Assembly: GCF_041380235.1 (NCBI RefSeq)
Contig: NZ_JBGIYY010000001.1
Coordinates: 186,001 to 250,000, forward strand
Length of the DNA stretch: 64,000 bases
Reading direction: 5' to 3'
DNA from: Glaciecola sp041380235
GTDB taxonomy: Bacteria; Pseudomonadota; Gammaproteobacteria; Enterobacterales; Alteromonadaceae
Part shown: piece by piece, positions 44,838 to 53,668 of the stretch
Layout: every line of letters starts with the position of its first letter
How positions within the stretch are numbered: the first letter of the stretch is position 1
The notes under the pieces: generated by a model
Told to the model about the DNA's origin: nothing
What the model saw: the letters and a program-made list of their open reading frames with translations, nothing else
The model's database searches: none
Position numbers and translations under genes: made by a program

Positions 44838-45221
44838 TTGGATAAGAACATGAAAATTCTGGTTGTTGATGATTTTTCAACGATGCGTCGCATTATTAAA
44901 AACCTGCTGAAAGACTTGGGTTTTACTAATGTTCAAGAAGCAGATGACGGCAACACTGCATTACCCATGCTCAATCAAGGTGATTTTGATTTTGTGGTAA
45001 CCGATTGGAATATGCCGGGAATGCAGGGTATTGACTTACTTAGGGCCATCCGCTCAAGCGATAAGCTAAAGCATTTACCTGTATTGATGGTAACGGCCGA
45101 AGCTAAGAAAGAGCAGATTATTGCGGCGGCTCAAGCTGGAGTGAATGGCTATGTAGTTAAGCCATTTACCGCTGCAACGCTGAAAGAAAAACTAGAAAAA
45201 ATATTTGAGCGTCTCGCTTAA
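44838..45221 (+). CDS. cheY: Chemotaxis response regulator CheY
   Basis: Single receiver domain that carries the phosphoryl group from CheA to FliM. 127 residues; phospho-acceptor D56 in VVTDWNMPG, acidic pair D11-D12, and KPFTAATLKEKL with the conserved Lys. The start is TTG 44838, decided by GGAGG six bases upstream; ATG 44850 is possible but too far. It is followed by cheZ. Confidence 0.96.
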   Translation: MDKNMKILVVDDFSTMRRIIKNLLKDLGFTNVQEADDGNTALPMLNQGDFDFVVTDWNMPGMQGIDLLRAIRSSDKLKHLPVLMVTAEAKKEQIIAAAQAGVNGYVVKPFTAATLKEKLEKIFERLA

Positions 45222-45245
45222 GTGTTGCTGAAGAGGTAATAAACA

Positions 45246-46019
45246 ATGACGCATGATGCATCATTAATTTCGCTCGAAGAAGCGAAAACAATTGTGGCGC
45301 ACTTAGAATCCAATGAGATTGAGTCGGCTAACCATATTGTGCATAGCATCACCATGAGAGAATCTATTGAGCTTTTTTCTGAAGTCGGCAAATTGACACG
45401 CCATCTGCATAGCTCGCTGCGCAACTTTCATTTAGATGAGCGCATTGCCAATCTTACCAAATCGCAAATACCCGACGCAAAATCGCGCCTTGAGTATGTA
45501 ATTGAAGAAACTGAAAAAGCGGCTAACTCAACGATGGATGCGGTTGAACGAAGTATGCCTATCGCTGAGGCGCTCAATCAAAGATTAAACACCGTCATGC
45601 CAGAATGGAAAAAGCTGATGTCTCGGCAAATTGAGTTAGGCGAGTTTAAGGTACTTTGCCATGATCTCGATACATTGTTGTCTGATGCTCGCAACGATTC
45701 GGCCACCTTAAACAGTATATTAACCGAAGTCCTCATGGCGCAGGGTTACCAAGATCTTACCGGCCAAGTTATTCGTCGAGTTATAGAGCTCGTAAAAGAC
45801 GTAGAAGAGAATTTGGTAGAAGTGCTATCGGCCTTTAGTGACGAAGACCCAAACAAAGACAAATCTGCAAAAAACGGAAATAAAGTTAAGTCTCAACCTT
45901 CTAATAAAAATGACGATAACGTTAATGCAGAAGGACCCATAATTAATGCAGCAGATCGAAATGACGTCGTTCATGGACAAGATGACGTTGATGATTTGCT
46001 GTCTAGCTTAGGCTTTTAG
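45246..46019 (+). CDS. cheZ: CheY phosphatase CheZ
   Basis: Removes phosphate from CheY-P. 257 residues: long helical hairpin, the catalytic region MAQGYQDLTGQVIRRVIELV with the essential Asp-Leu-Thr-Gly-Gln, and a C-terminal CheY-binding end (DDVDDLLSSLGF) after an acidic, Asn/Lys-rich linker. GAGGTAA precedes the ATG. It is twelve bases before cheA. Confidence 0.95.
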   Translation: MTHDASLISLEEAKTIVAHLESNEIESANHIVHSITMRESIELFSEVGKLTRHLHSSLRNFHLDERIANLTKSQIPDAKSRLEYVIEETEKAANSTMDAVERSMPIAEALNQRLNTVMPEWKKLMSRQIELGEFKVLCHDLDTLLSDARNDSATLNSILTEVLMAQGYQDLTGQVIRRVIELVKDVEENLVEVLSAFSDEDPNKDKSAKNGNKVKSQPSNKNDDNVNAEGPIINAADRNDVVHGQDDVDDLLSSLGF

Positions 46020-46031
46020 GAGAGCAAACGA

Positions 46032-48221
46032 ATGTCGTTTGAAGTTGATGAGGAGATCTTGCAAGATTTTTTGGTGGAAGCCGGAGAAATTCTAGAGCAA
46101 TTGCAAGAACAGCTTGTAGAGTTGGAGAACAACCCAGAAAACTCTGATCTATTAAATGCTATTTTTCGCGGATATCATACGGTTAAAGGCGGGGCAGGTT
46201 TCCTTTCGTTAACCGCACTGGTCGATATCTGTCATGGTGCCGAAAACGTCTTTGATATCATGCGCAACGGTCAGCGCACGCTCACGCCAGAGCTGATGGA
46301 CGTCATTTTACAAGCCACGGATGTGGTAGTTGAAATGTTTGAGAAAGTAAAAGCCAATGAAGCGCTCACTCCAGCCCCCGATGAGCTAATCAATATTTTA
46401 CACAAACTTAGTACACCTCAAAGCGCGGATGAGCAAATTTTTGCAGAGCAAAACGCAGTTGTAGAGCCCAGCACCAAAGAGCCCGCCGCAAGCGATGCAG
46501 CTACAGTTAATTCTCCCTCTCCAGCAAATGCTGATGACGCTATTGAAGAAATTACTGAAGACGAATTTGAAGCTCTGTTAGACGAATTGCACGGCTCTGG
46601 CAGCCCCAGTAAAAATCAAGCAAGCGATATTGCACCATCAAGCAGTGACCCTAATTCAGACGACATCAGTGATGACGAGTTTGAGGCCTTGTTAGACGAC
46701 TTACATGGTAAAGGTCAATTTAAGGCAGAAGACAGCTCGGTCGTTTCTGCAACACCAGAGCTTGATACAAATGTTACGCAAACGGGCAGTGATGATGAAA
46801 TCACTGATGCAGAATTTGAAGCCCTGTTAGATGATTTACACGGCAGTGGAAAAGCACCGACAATTGCAAACAGCGATGCCAACAAACCGAGCGCAGGCTC
46901 TGCCAATAAAAGCCCTGCAAACCAAAGCGATAAGGCAGAATCAGCAGCAACTGAAAATACACCCAAACAAGAACAAGCTCCGCCTACGCCTGCTCCAAAA
47001 ACTCCGGCAGTATCTGCGGTAAAGGCACCGGCTAAAAAAGCCGAAAAAACTGCCGCACCGCAAGCTGAGACAACCGTCAGAGTAGACACTAAACGCCTTG
47101 ACCAAATAATGAATATGGTGGGCGAGTTGGTCTTAGTACGTAATCGGTTATTAAGTCTTGGTACTAGTGTAGCTGATGAGAGTATGTCCAAAGCGATTGC
47201 TAATCTTGATGTAGTGACCGGTGATTTACAGGGTGCGGTGATGAAAACTCGCATGCAGCCAATTAAGAAAGTATTTGGTCGTTTCCCTAGGGTGGTAAGA
47301 GACTTAGCCCGAACCTTGAAAAAAGAAATTAGTTTAGTGCTTGAGGGTGAAGAAACCGACTTAGACAAGAATTTAGTAGAAGCACTAGCCGACCCACTCG
47401 TGCATTTAGTAAGAAACTCTGTAGATCACGGTATTGAAATGCCGGATGAACGGGAGGCTGCTGGGAAATCTAGGATGGGTACGGTTAAATTAGCCGCTTC
47501 TCAAGAAGGCGACCATATTTTATTGACTATTGCTGATGACGGCAAAGGAATGGACGCAGAAAAGCTCAAGGAAATCGCTGTAAATCGGGGTGTTATGGAT
47601 GCTGATGCGGCAGCACGTATGTCAGATGTTGAAGCCTTTAGTCTGATATTTGCGCCAGGATTTTCCACTAAGACAGAAATTAGCGACATATCTGGACGCG
47701 GTGTGGGCATGGATGTGGTGAAAACCAAGATAAATCAGCTTAATGGCTCAGTTAGCATTAATTCTGAGCTAGGCAAGGGCACCACCCTTGAAATAAAAGT
47801 ACCTTTGACACTCGCCATATTACCCACACTTATGATTGTTGTAGGTAAACAAACCTTCGCTTTACCGCTTGGTTCAGTGAACGAAATTATTAACATGGAT
47901 ATAGAAAAAACCAATAAAGTTGACGGGCAGTTGACTATGTTAGTGCGTTCAAAAGCGATTCCATTATTCTATTTAAATGATTGGTTAAACCCGATGAGTC
48001 CGGTTGAAAATCGCGCGCTTGGTCATGTTGTAGTAGTGCAAATTGGCACCAAACAGCTGGGTTTTGTAGTCGATTCATTAATTGGTCAAGAAGAGGTCGT
48101 GATAAAACCCTTAGACGCCTTGCTCCAAGGCACGCCGGGGATGGCCGGTGCGACGATTACGTCAGATGGCGGCATTGCGCTTATCTTAGATGTTCCTAGT
48201 TTGCTAAAGCGATATGTGTAA
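46032..48221 (+). CDS. cheA: Chemotaxis histidine kinase CheA with triple linker motif
   Basis: Signalling kinase of the chemoreceptor array. 729 residues: P1 domain with phospho-His 49 (RGYHTVKGGAGFL), a long linker, dimerisation P3, ATPase P4 (LVRNSVDHGIE, DDGKGMD, GRGVGMDVV) and CheW-like P5. The linker carries three copies of DEFEALLDDLHG or near copies at residues 177-188, 215-226 and 260-271. Motifs of this kind in vibrios belong to the region bound by ParP, and parP lies downstream here. The gene ends just before a terminator; cheB, which follows cheA in many relatives, is missing. Confidence 0.96.
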   Translation: MSFEVDEEILQDFLVEAGEILEQLQEQLVELENNPENSDLLNAIFRGYHTVKGGAGFLSLTALVDICHGAENVFDIMRNGQRTLTPELMDVILQATDVVVEMFEKVKANEALTPAPDELINILHKLSTPQSADEQIFAEQNAVVEPSTKEPAASDAATVNSPSPANADDAIEEITEDEFEALLDELHGSGSPSKNQASDIAPSSSDPNSDDISDDEFEALLDDLHGKGQFKAEDSSVVSATPELDTNVTQTGSDDEITDAEFEALLDDLHGSGKAPTIANSDANKPSAGSANKSPANQSDKAESAATENTPKQEQAPPTPAPKTPAVSAVKAPAKKAEKTAAPQAETTVRVDTKRLDQIMNMVGELVLVRNRLLSLGTSVADESMSKAIANLDVVTGDLQGAVMKTRMQPIKKVFGRFPRVVRDLARTLKKEISLVLEGEETDLDKNLVEALADPLVHLVRNSVDHGIEMPDEREAAGKSRMGTVKLAASQEGDHILLTIADDGKGMDAEKLKEIAVNRGVMDADAAARMSDVEAFSLIFAPGFSTKTEISDISGRGVGMDVVKTKINQLNGSVSINSELGKGTTLEIKVPLTLAILPTLMIVVGKQTFALPLGSVNEIINMDIEKTNKVDGQLTMLVRSKAIPLFYLNDWLNPMSPVENRALGHVVVVQIGTKQLGFVVDSLIGQEEVVIKPLDALLQGTPGMAGATITSDGGIALILDVPSLLKRYV
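46560..46844 (+). repeat. Three coding repeats of the CheA linker motif
   Basis: Copies at 46560-46595, 46674-46709 and 46809-46844 encode DEFEALLDELHG, DEFEALLDDLHG and AEFEALLDDLHG. Each is preceded by an acidic Ile-Ser/Thr-Asp turn. The DNA of the copies has diverged at third positions, so the protein motif appears kept by selection rather than by recent duplication. Confidence 0.85.
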
Positions 48222-48285
48222 AATCATTGCCCGTAAACCATGCTGATTCAAAAGTTGTGGATGGGGTAAGTGAGCAATACATTTT

Positions 48286-48313
48286 AAAGCCGCGATGAAT
48301 ATGCGGCTTTTTT
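48286..48313 (+). terminator. Terminator between cheA and parC
   Basis: AAAGCCGC (48286-48293) pairs with GCGGCTTT (48303-48310), followed by Ts to 48313. It sits where cheB would be expected and separates the flhA-cheA transcript from parC-parP-cheW. Confidence 0.88.
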
Positions 48314-48408
48314 AATACCGATAGTTAGGACTCATTTTGAAAATGAGCACGCTTTTTGCTTATTCCTTTCATACAGTTACGCAAGCAAATAAGACACTGA
48401 TATATTAT

Positions 48409-49179
48409 ATGAAAGTTTGGACCGTTGTTAATCAAAAAGGTGGAGTAGGTAAGACAACCACCTCTATCTCAATCGCTGGAAGTCTCTGTGCGCTTGGTTA
48501 CAAGGTCCTATTAGTTGACTTAGATCCGCATGCATCGCTGACTCATTATTTGGGCGTAGACGCTGATAATTTGACGGTTTCCCTGTATGAGGTCTTCATG
48601 CAAAACCCAAGTAAAGACTTTGACATAAATAATGCCCTGCACACTACAAAAGTAGATAATCTTATACTGTTGCCCTCACATATCGCTCTAGCCACCTTAG
48701 ATAAGAGTTTTGGTAACAGTCCAGGAAAGGGCTTAGTGATTAAAAATGCCTTGAGCGCCTTAGCAAATGACTTTGATTTTGTGATTATAGATTGTCCACC
48801 GGTACTTGGTGTATTAATGGTAAACGGACTCGTCGCCGCAGATAAAATTTTAATACCTACTCAGACTGAACATTTGGCTCTAAGAGGCTTAGCGCGGATG
48901 CTCAAGACCATTGAGCAGTTGTCGAGTAGCCTTAAGGCAGACGCAAGCGTGATGATCATTGCGACACTCTTTGACCGACGTGTAAATGCCTGCTTATTGG
49001 CCTATTCAAATATGCGTAGCGTTTATAAAGGTTTAATATGGCGAGGATATATTCCTGTGGATACCAAATTTCGCGATGCCAGTTATGAGGGTGTACCGGT
49101 AAATATTTTGGCTAGTCAGTGCCGTGGTGCTTTTGCTTACGACAAACTTACCAATGAGTTGCTAAAAAATGTCGTATAA
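48409..49179 (+). CDS. parC: ParC, ParA-like ATPase for polar chemotaxis arrays
   Basis: ParA/Soj-type ATPase. In vibrios ParC recruits chemotaxis arrays to the flagellated pole. I chose ATG 48409 so the protein starts KVWTVVNQKGGVGKTTTSIS, with the deviant Walker A at once, as in ParA proteins (256 residues). The reading could extend to 48337 but that adds unrelated residues. Other motifs: LLVDLDPHASLTHYLGV and FVIIDCPPVLGVLMVNGL. There is no ParB gene beside it, which argues against chromosome partition. Confidence 0.9.
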   Translation: MKVWTVVNQKGGVGKTTTSISIAGSLCALGYKVLLVDLDPHASLTHYLGVDADNLTVSLYEVFMQNPSKDFDINNALHTTKVDNLILLPSHIALATLDKSFGNSPGKGLVIKNALSALANDFDFVIIDCPPVLGVLMVNGLVAADKILIPTQTEHLALRGLARMLKTIEQLSSSLKADASVMIIATLFDRRVNACLLAYSNMRSVYKGLIWRGYIPVDTKFRDASYEGVPVNILASQCRGAFAYDKLTNELLKNVV

Positions 49180-49936
49180 AAGCGCAGATCTCGCCATCAA
49201 TGACTATCTGCATTCGCTCACAGATTTAGTGACTCCTGATAGTAAAACATCAGAACATGCTGATGAATTAGCTTTAGCTGCACAACTGCTTGCAACTGCC
49301 AATGCACAACTGATTGATGAGGCGATTAGCACGGGAGACTTGCCAGAAAAAACCTTATTTCACCAAACAAATGTTCCATTTGAAGGCGCCGCTAGCAAGA
49401 TTGTAAGTAAAGAAAACCCGAGTTTGGTCGAAACAGTAAATACAAAAGAATTAATTGCCCCGCAAGCATTGCATGAACGCTTGCCTAAGCGATTTCAGGC
49501 CCTGATTTTTGATGTTGCGGGACTAACATTAGCAGTGCCGCTTATTCAACTTGGCGGCATCATACAGATGCAAGAATTGACCAGACTCCCAGGGAAACCA
49601 GATTGGTTTATGGGGGTGTTAGTAAAGCAAGATAATCAGTATCAGTGTGTCGATACAGCGAAGTGGATTTCGCCTAATAAACATGTGGCACCGATACATC
49701 AAGGGCAAAGCTATACCTACGTAATTCAGTTAGGCAAAACTAAATGGGCACTGGCTTGTTCGCAATTAGCGACAACCCAGGAATTAAGCCATAGCGATAT
49801 TAAGTGGCGCGATCAGGGCAAAAACCAACCTTGGCTCGCTGGAATGATTAAACAAAAAATGTGCGCTTTAATAGACGCTAGTCAGTTGATTAAACTGCTA
49901 GAATCAAAGCCCGCAAATATACCAGAAGTATTGTAA
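49169..49936 (+). CDS. parP: ParP-like protein with CheW-type domain
   Basis: 255 residues: variable N-terminal half, then a CheW-like domain from about residue 110 (RFQALIFDVAGLTLAVPLIQ, LPGKPDWFMGVLVKQDNQY). In vibrios ParP has such an array-integration domain, binds ParC and the CheA linker, and keeps CheA in polar arrays. It overlaps parC by eleven or so bases, which supports a ParC-ParP pair. A plain second CheW is the alternative. Confidence 0.85.
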   Translation: MSYKSADLAINDYLHSLTDLVTPDSKTSEHADELALAAQLLATANAQLIDEAISTGDLPEKTLFHQTNVPFEGAASKIVSKENPSLVETVNTKELIAPQALHERLPKRFQALIFDVAGLTLAVPLIQLGGIIQMQELTRLPGKPDWFMGVLVKQDNQYQCVDTAKWISPNKHVAPIHQGQSYTYVIQLGKTKWALACSQLATTQELSHSDIKWRDQGKNQPWLAGMIKQKMCALIDASQLIKLLESKPANIPEVL

Positions 49937-49949
49937 CGGAGTGAAATCT

Positions 49950-50441
49950 ATGTCTGAACAAAGAGCGACAGCATCAGCGGCCGATCCAAATGATGAAGTC
50001 TTACAATGGGTTACTTATCGCTTAGATGAAGAAACTTACGGCATTAACGTAATGCAGGTTCAAGAAGTACTGCGTTACACTGAAATTGCTCCGGTTCCGG
50101 GTGCTCCAGACTATGTGATGGGGATCATTAACTTGCGCGGCAATGTTGTTACGGTTATTGACACACGTGCCCGCTTTGGTTTGCCACCTTCAGAAATTAC
50201 CGACAATTCTCGTATCGTGATCATTGAATCTGACGAGCACGTAGTCGGCATTTTGGTAGACAGCGTTGCTGAGGTGGTTTATTTACGCTCTTCCGAAATT
50301 GACAGCGCACCAAATGTTGGTACTGAAGAAAGTGCTAAGTTCATTCAAGGCGTCTCAAATAGAGACAACGAGCTATTAATATTGGTTGATTTGAACAAGC
50401 TCTTAAGTGATGACGAATGGGATGATATCGGCGGTATTTAA
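49950..50441 (+). CDS. cheW: Chemotaxis coupling protein CheW
   Basis: Couples receptors to CheA. 163 residues from ATG 49950, chosen because CGGAG lies about ten bases upstream; a GTG at 49941 sits on the ribosome site itself. Signatures: QWVTYRLDEETYGINVMQVQ, IAPVPGAPDYVMGIINLRGN, VVYLRSSEI. A terminator follows at 50521. Confidence 0.95.
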   Translation: MSEQRATASAADPNDEVLQWVTYRLDEETYGINVMQVQEVLRYTEIAPVPGAPDYVMGIINLRGNVVTVIDTRARFGLPPSEITDNSRIVIIESDEHVVGILVDSVAEVVYLRSSEIDSAPNVGTEESAKFIQGVSNRDNELLILVDLNKLLSDDEWDDIGGI

Positions 50442-50520
50442 GGTCGCCAAATCAACTGCAATACATATCGTTTTTTTAAAGCTTTATATCCCGTTTTATT
50501 TCGACAACGCAAGATTTTAG

Positions 50521-50548
50521 CGGCCTGAATTGTTCAGGCCGTTTCTTT
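50521..50548 (+). terminator. Terminator after cheW
   Basis: CGGCCTGAA (50521-50529) and TTCAGGCCG (50533-50541) form a perfect 9-bp stem with a 3-base loop, followed by TTTCTTT. Confidence 0.88.
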
Positions 50549-50637
50549 GTGCACACTTTTACTAGCCAATCCCTGTATTTTTATCTGTATCACTCTATAA
50601 TCAAGCACATACTGTTTTTTAATAATGGAAAGTCCTC

Positions 50638-51075
50638 ATGCCAGACTCGCTTGCGTTATGGTTTGCCCTAGCTGCATTATTACTGTGTTTCGCGCTCATC
50701 GTTGTGCTGTGGGCGTACGCGCAAAACTTAAAAGCAAAACTGATGCAGTCGGTGGGCTTAATTGATGAGTTACATAAACTCAGCAGTTCGCAGTCTGCCA
50801 GTATTGATTTACTCAAAACACAAGTGATTGAGGTAAATAAGCTCAGTAAGTCTGTGCGCAAAGAATACGGCGCCATGGCTGAGCAGGTTGATACGCGCAT
50901 TAGTAAGGTGGAAGACACCGTTGAGCGTCTTGAAGAGCAAGACCCCGCCCTGAAAATGTACAGTCGCGCCAGCAAGTTGGTGGAACAAGGCGCTGCGATG
51001 GACGACATCATAGAAGCTAGCGGTCTACCGCGTGCTGAAGTTGAAGTATTGATTTCGCTACACGCACGCAAATAA
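50638..51075 (+). CDS. DUF2802 membrane-anchored coiled-coil protein
   Basis: 145 residues with one N-terminal membrane helix (about 5-27), a long coiled coil (about 30-105) and a small C-terminal helical domain (MYSRASKLVEQGAAMDDIIE, GLPRAEVEVLISL) resembling a helix-turn-helix. DUF2802 genes typically follow cheW in this gene order in vibrios and alteromonads. No function is established; a link to polar array organisation is inference from position. Confidence 0.82.
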   Translation: MPDSLALWFALAALLLCFALIVVLWAYAQNLKAKLMQSVGLIDELHKLSSSQSASIDLLKTQVIEVNKLSKSVRKEYGAMAEQVDTRISKVEDTVERLEEQDPALKMYSRASKLVEQGAAMDDIIEASGLPRAEVEVLISLHARK

Positions 51076-51230
51076 AAATGCCTCATAAAATATTCAAGGC
51101 AGATGTCATTTTTCGTTATCTAAAATAAAAAACCCTTTTTGAAAAGTCATTCGTTAGTAGGGGTAAGGCAGCATCTATGCATATCGGTGCCGGCATTACC
51201 TGACAATATTATTATTATAGGATGACCTTT

Positions 51231-52982
51231 ATGATTACCTCTACTTTTTCTCGCCCACTTCAACGAAGCTTCGTTTCTATTGCTATTTTGTTTGCAATGG
51301 GATGCGCTGGGCCATCGTTGCAAGATGAGCAAACCCGCAGCGCATCTAGCACAAAAACCCATGCGCATGAAGTTGATAGTCAAATCGAGCAAAAGCTAAC
51401 TGAGCCTCTGCAAACTTCAGAAGCCGAAGCAATCGTGCTTAGCGCAGCGCGCACAATCGACGGACGCTATAAACGAGAAACTGATAGGTCTGCATTGGCG
51501 CCAGCATCGTCACGACTATTGCGCCACCCCGGTGATGCCTTAATGATTCATGCTCCGTTTGCTGAGAACAATACTGAAACCTATCAAGACATCGAGCAAA
51601 GTGGGGTCAAATTAACGCGCCTTGCACCGGTTTCTACTTTTTCCATTGATGTGGATACCGGCAGCTACACAAACGCTAGGCGCATGCTGCAACGAGGTAT
51701 CATGCCGCCGAGCGATGCTGTGCGCATTGAAGAGTTTTTAAATTATTTTGACTATGGCTACAGTGCACCAAAAGAGCTTCATCAGCCCTTTAGCGTCAAT
51801 ACAGCCGTCTCCACTGCACCTTGGGATGCGCAAAAGCACATAGTCCGAATAGGCCTTAAAGGCTACCAGCCAGATAGCTCAAAAAGCGCCGGCAGTAACT
51901 TAGTTTTCTTACTTGACGTTTCGGGCTCTATGAACCAAAGCGATAAACTGCCGCTATTAAAACGCTCACTGTCGATGCTTACCTCACAGTTGACAGAAAA
52001 CGATAAAGTGTCGATTGTGGTATATGCAGGAGCCTCAGGTGTGGTGCTTAGTCCGACCAATGGGAATGACAAACTCACTATTGAAAATGCATTAAATGCC
52101 CTGCAGGCCGGTGGTTCTACAAACGGTGCTGCAGGCATTGAACAGGCCTATCAGATAGCGCAAAGTACCTTTATTAAAGGCGGCGTCAATCGGGTGATCT
52201 TGGCTACCGATGGCGACTTTAACGTCGGCATCAGTGATCATAATGCCCTCATTGAACTGATCACACAAAAACGAGAAAAAGGCATTGCTTTGACTACCCT
52301 AGGATTTGGGCAAGGTAACTACAATGACTACTTAATGGAGCAACTCGCTAACGCTGGCAATGGCAATTATGCGTATATCGACAATATCAACGAAGCTAGA
52401 AAAGTCTTAGTCGACGAGCTCCAATCCACCATGCAAATGATTGCCCAAGACGTCAAAATTCAGGTAGAGTTTAACCCTGAGGTAGTCGCAGAATATCGTT
52501 TAATAGGTTATGACAACCGTGCGCTTGCCAATGAGGATTTCAATAACGACAAAGTAGACGCTGGCGATATTGGCGCAGGGCATCAAGTAACGGCGCTTTA
52601 CGAAATCACACTGGTCGAGAGTGACGGTAAATTTAATGACGACTTGCGTTATGCAAAACCAGCGACAAATGCACACAGCACTAATTTGAATGAACTAGCG
52701 CATGTAAAGCTAAGGTTTAAGCAGCCCCATGCCAAGCAAAGCCAGCTTATAGAACAGATTGTGTATCGCGACGAGATTACGAATTTTGAGCAACAAAGCG
52801 GCGATTTTAAATTTGCAGTGGCCGTCGCAAGCTTTGCCGAACGGATAAAGCAGAGTAAATATACGCAAAATCTAGACTATCAATGGATTGCAAGTACCGC
52901 TCGACAAGTTAAAGGTGACGACGTATTTGGCTATCGCAGCGAGTTTATTCAATTAGTTAACACCGCTGACGCGCTAAAATAG
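51231..52982 (+). CDS. VWA-domain lipoprotein, YfbK family
   Basis: Predicted outer-membrane or periplasmic lipoprotein with a von Willebrand factor A domain of the YfbK type. I use ATG 51231 because AGGA lies nine bases upstream; ATG 51222 overlaps that site. Residues 1-25 form a lipoprotein signal with lipobox ILFAMGC. An N-terminal YfbK domain (STFSIDVDTGSYTNARRML) precedes the VWA domain with metal site FLLDVSGSMN and VILATDGDFNVG. The C-terminal region matches the DUF3520-type end. It is followed by an ECF sigma factor and a membrane protein, probably one functional unit. Confidence 0.88.
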   Translation: MITSTFSRPLQRSFVSIAILFAMGCAGPSLQDEQTRSASSTKTHAHEVDSQIEQKLTEPLQTSEAEAIVLSAARTIDGRYKRETDRSALAPASSRLLRHPGDALMIHAPFAENNTETYQDIEQSGVKLTRLAPVSTFSIDVDTGSYTNARRMLQRGIMPPSDAVRIEEFLNYFDYGYSAPKELHQPFSVNTAVSTAPWDAQKHIVRIGLKGYQPDSSKSAGSNLVFLLDVSGSMNQSDKLPLLKRSLSMLTSQLTENDKVSIVVYAGASGVVLSPTNGNDKLTIENALNALQAGGSTNGAAGIEQAYQIAQSTFIKGGVNRVILATDGDFNVGISDHNALIELITQKREKGIALTTLGFGQGNYNDYLMEQLANAGNGNYAYIDNINEARKVLVDELQSTMQMIAQDVKIQVEFNPEVVAEYRLIGYDNRALANEDFNNDKVDAGDIGAGHQVTALYEITLVESDGKFNDDLRYAKPATNAHSTNLNELAHVKLRFKQPHAKQSQLIEQIVYRDEITNFEQQSGDFKFAVAVASFAERIKQSKYTQNLDYQWIASTARQVKGDDVFGYRSEFIQLVNTADALK

Positions 52983-53020
52983 GCGCGCTAGCATCACTTC
53001 ACTTATGACTAGGTAGCAAC

Positions 53021-53668
53021 TTGAACGCAGTAAGCGATGAAGCACTCATGCAACATTACGCAAATGGCGATTTTGACGCCTTTGAGGCGCTTTATGGTCG
53101 CCATAAAGGCGGCTTATATCGTTATTTGCATCGACAGCTTATTGATAAGAGTCTGGTGGATGATCTGTTTCAAGAGATATGGGGAAAAGTGATCAGCAGT
53201 GCATCAGGCTATCAGGCGTCAGCAAAATTTAATACTTGGCTTTATACCATTGCGCGCAACAAAGTGATTGATCATGTTCGCCATGTGCAGGTGTTAGGTA
53301 AGGTTATGGAGACTACTAGTGGGCATGGTGACAGCCAATCTGATGAATTGACACTGCAAACGCGTGGTGCCGATTCACAGCATACTGAGCCAGAAAGCCG
53401 CCTAGAGCAAAGCTATCAGGCCAGTGCGATTGAACACTGCATGAAAAAACTGCCCAAGCATCAGCTCGACTGCTTTTTACTGCGAGAGGAAGCGGGCTTA
53501 AGCGGACAGCAGATTGCCGACATCGTGCAAAGCAATTTAGAGGCTACTAAAAGCCGACTGAAGTCAGCCTACAGACTGTTGCGTCAATGTTTAACGCTGA
53601 GAATGGATGAACAAACTAGAAACGCAAGCGCCAGTCATAAATCGGAGATAACAGGAGGGTGGCAATGA
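53021..53668 (+). CDS. ECF-type RNA polymerase sigma factor
   Basis: 215 residues. Region 2 (DFDAFEALYGRHKGGLYRYL, DLFQEIWGKVI, FNTWLYTIARNKVIDHVRH) and region 4 (MKKLPKHQLDCFLLREEAGL, GQQIADIVQSNLEATKSRLK) are clear; region 3 is absent, as in ECF sigmas. The start is TTG with AGGTAG upstream. A Gln/Ser-rich linker of about 35 residues lies between the domains. The gene overlaps the start of the next one, the usual place for an anti-sigma factor. Confidence 0.9.
   Translation: MNAVSDEALMQHYANGDFDAFEALYGRHKGGLYRYLHRQLIDKSLVDDLFQEIWGKVISSASGYQASAKFNTWLYTIARNKVIDHVRHVQVLGKVMETTSGHGDSQSDELTLQTRGADSQHTEPESRLEQSYQASAIEHCMKKLPKHQLDCFLLREEAGLSGQQIADIVQSNLEATKSRLKSAYRLLRQCLTLRMDEQTRNASASHKSEITGGWQ

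Noticed and set aside
46715..47368. 217-codon minus-strand ORF inside cheA
   Set aside because: It is a shadow of the cheA reading frame; composition follows the cheA linker repeats and it has no start signals.
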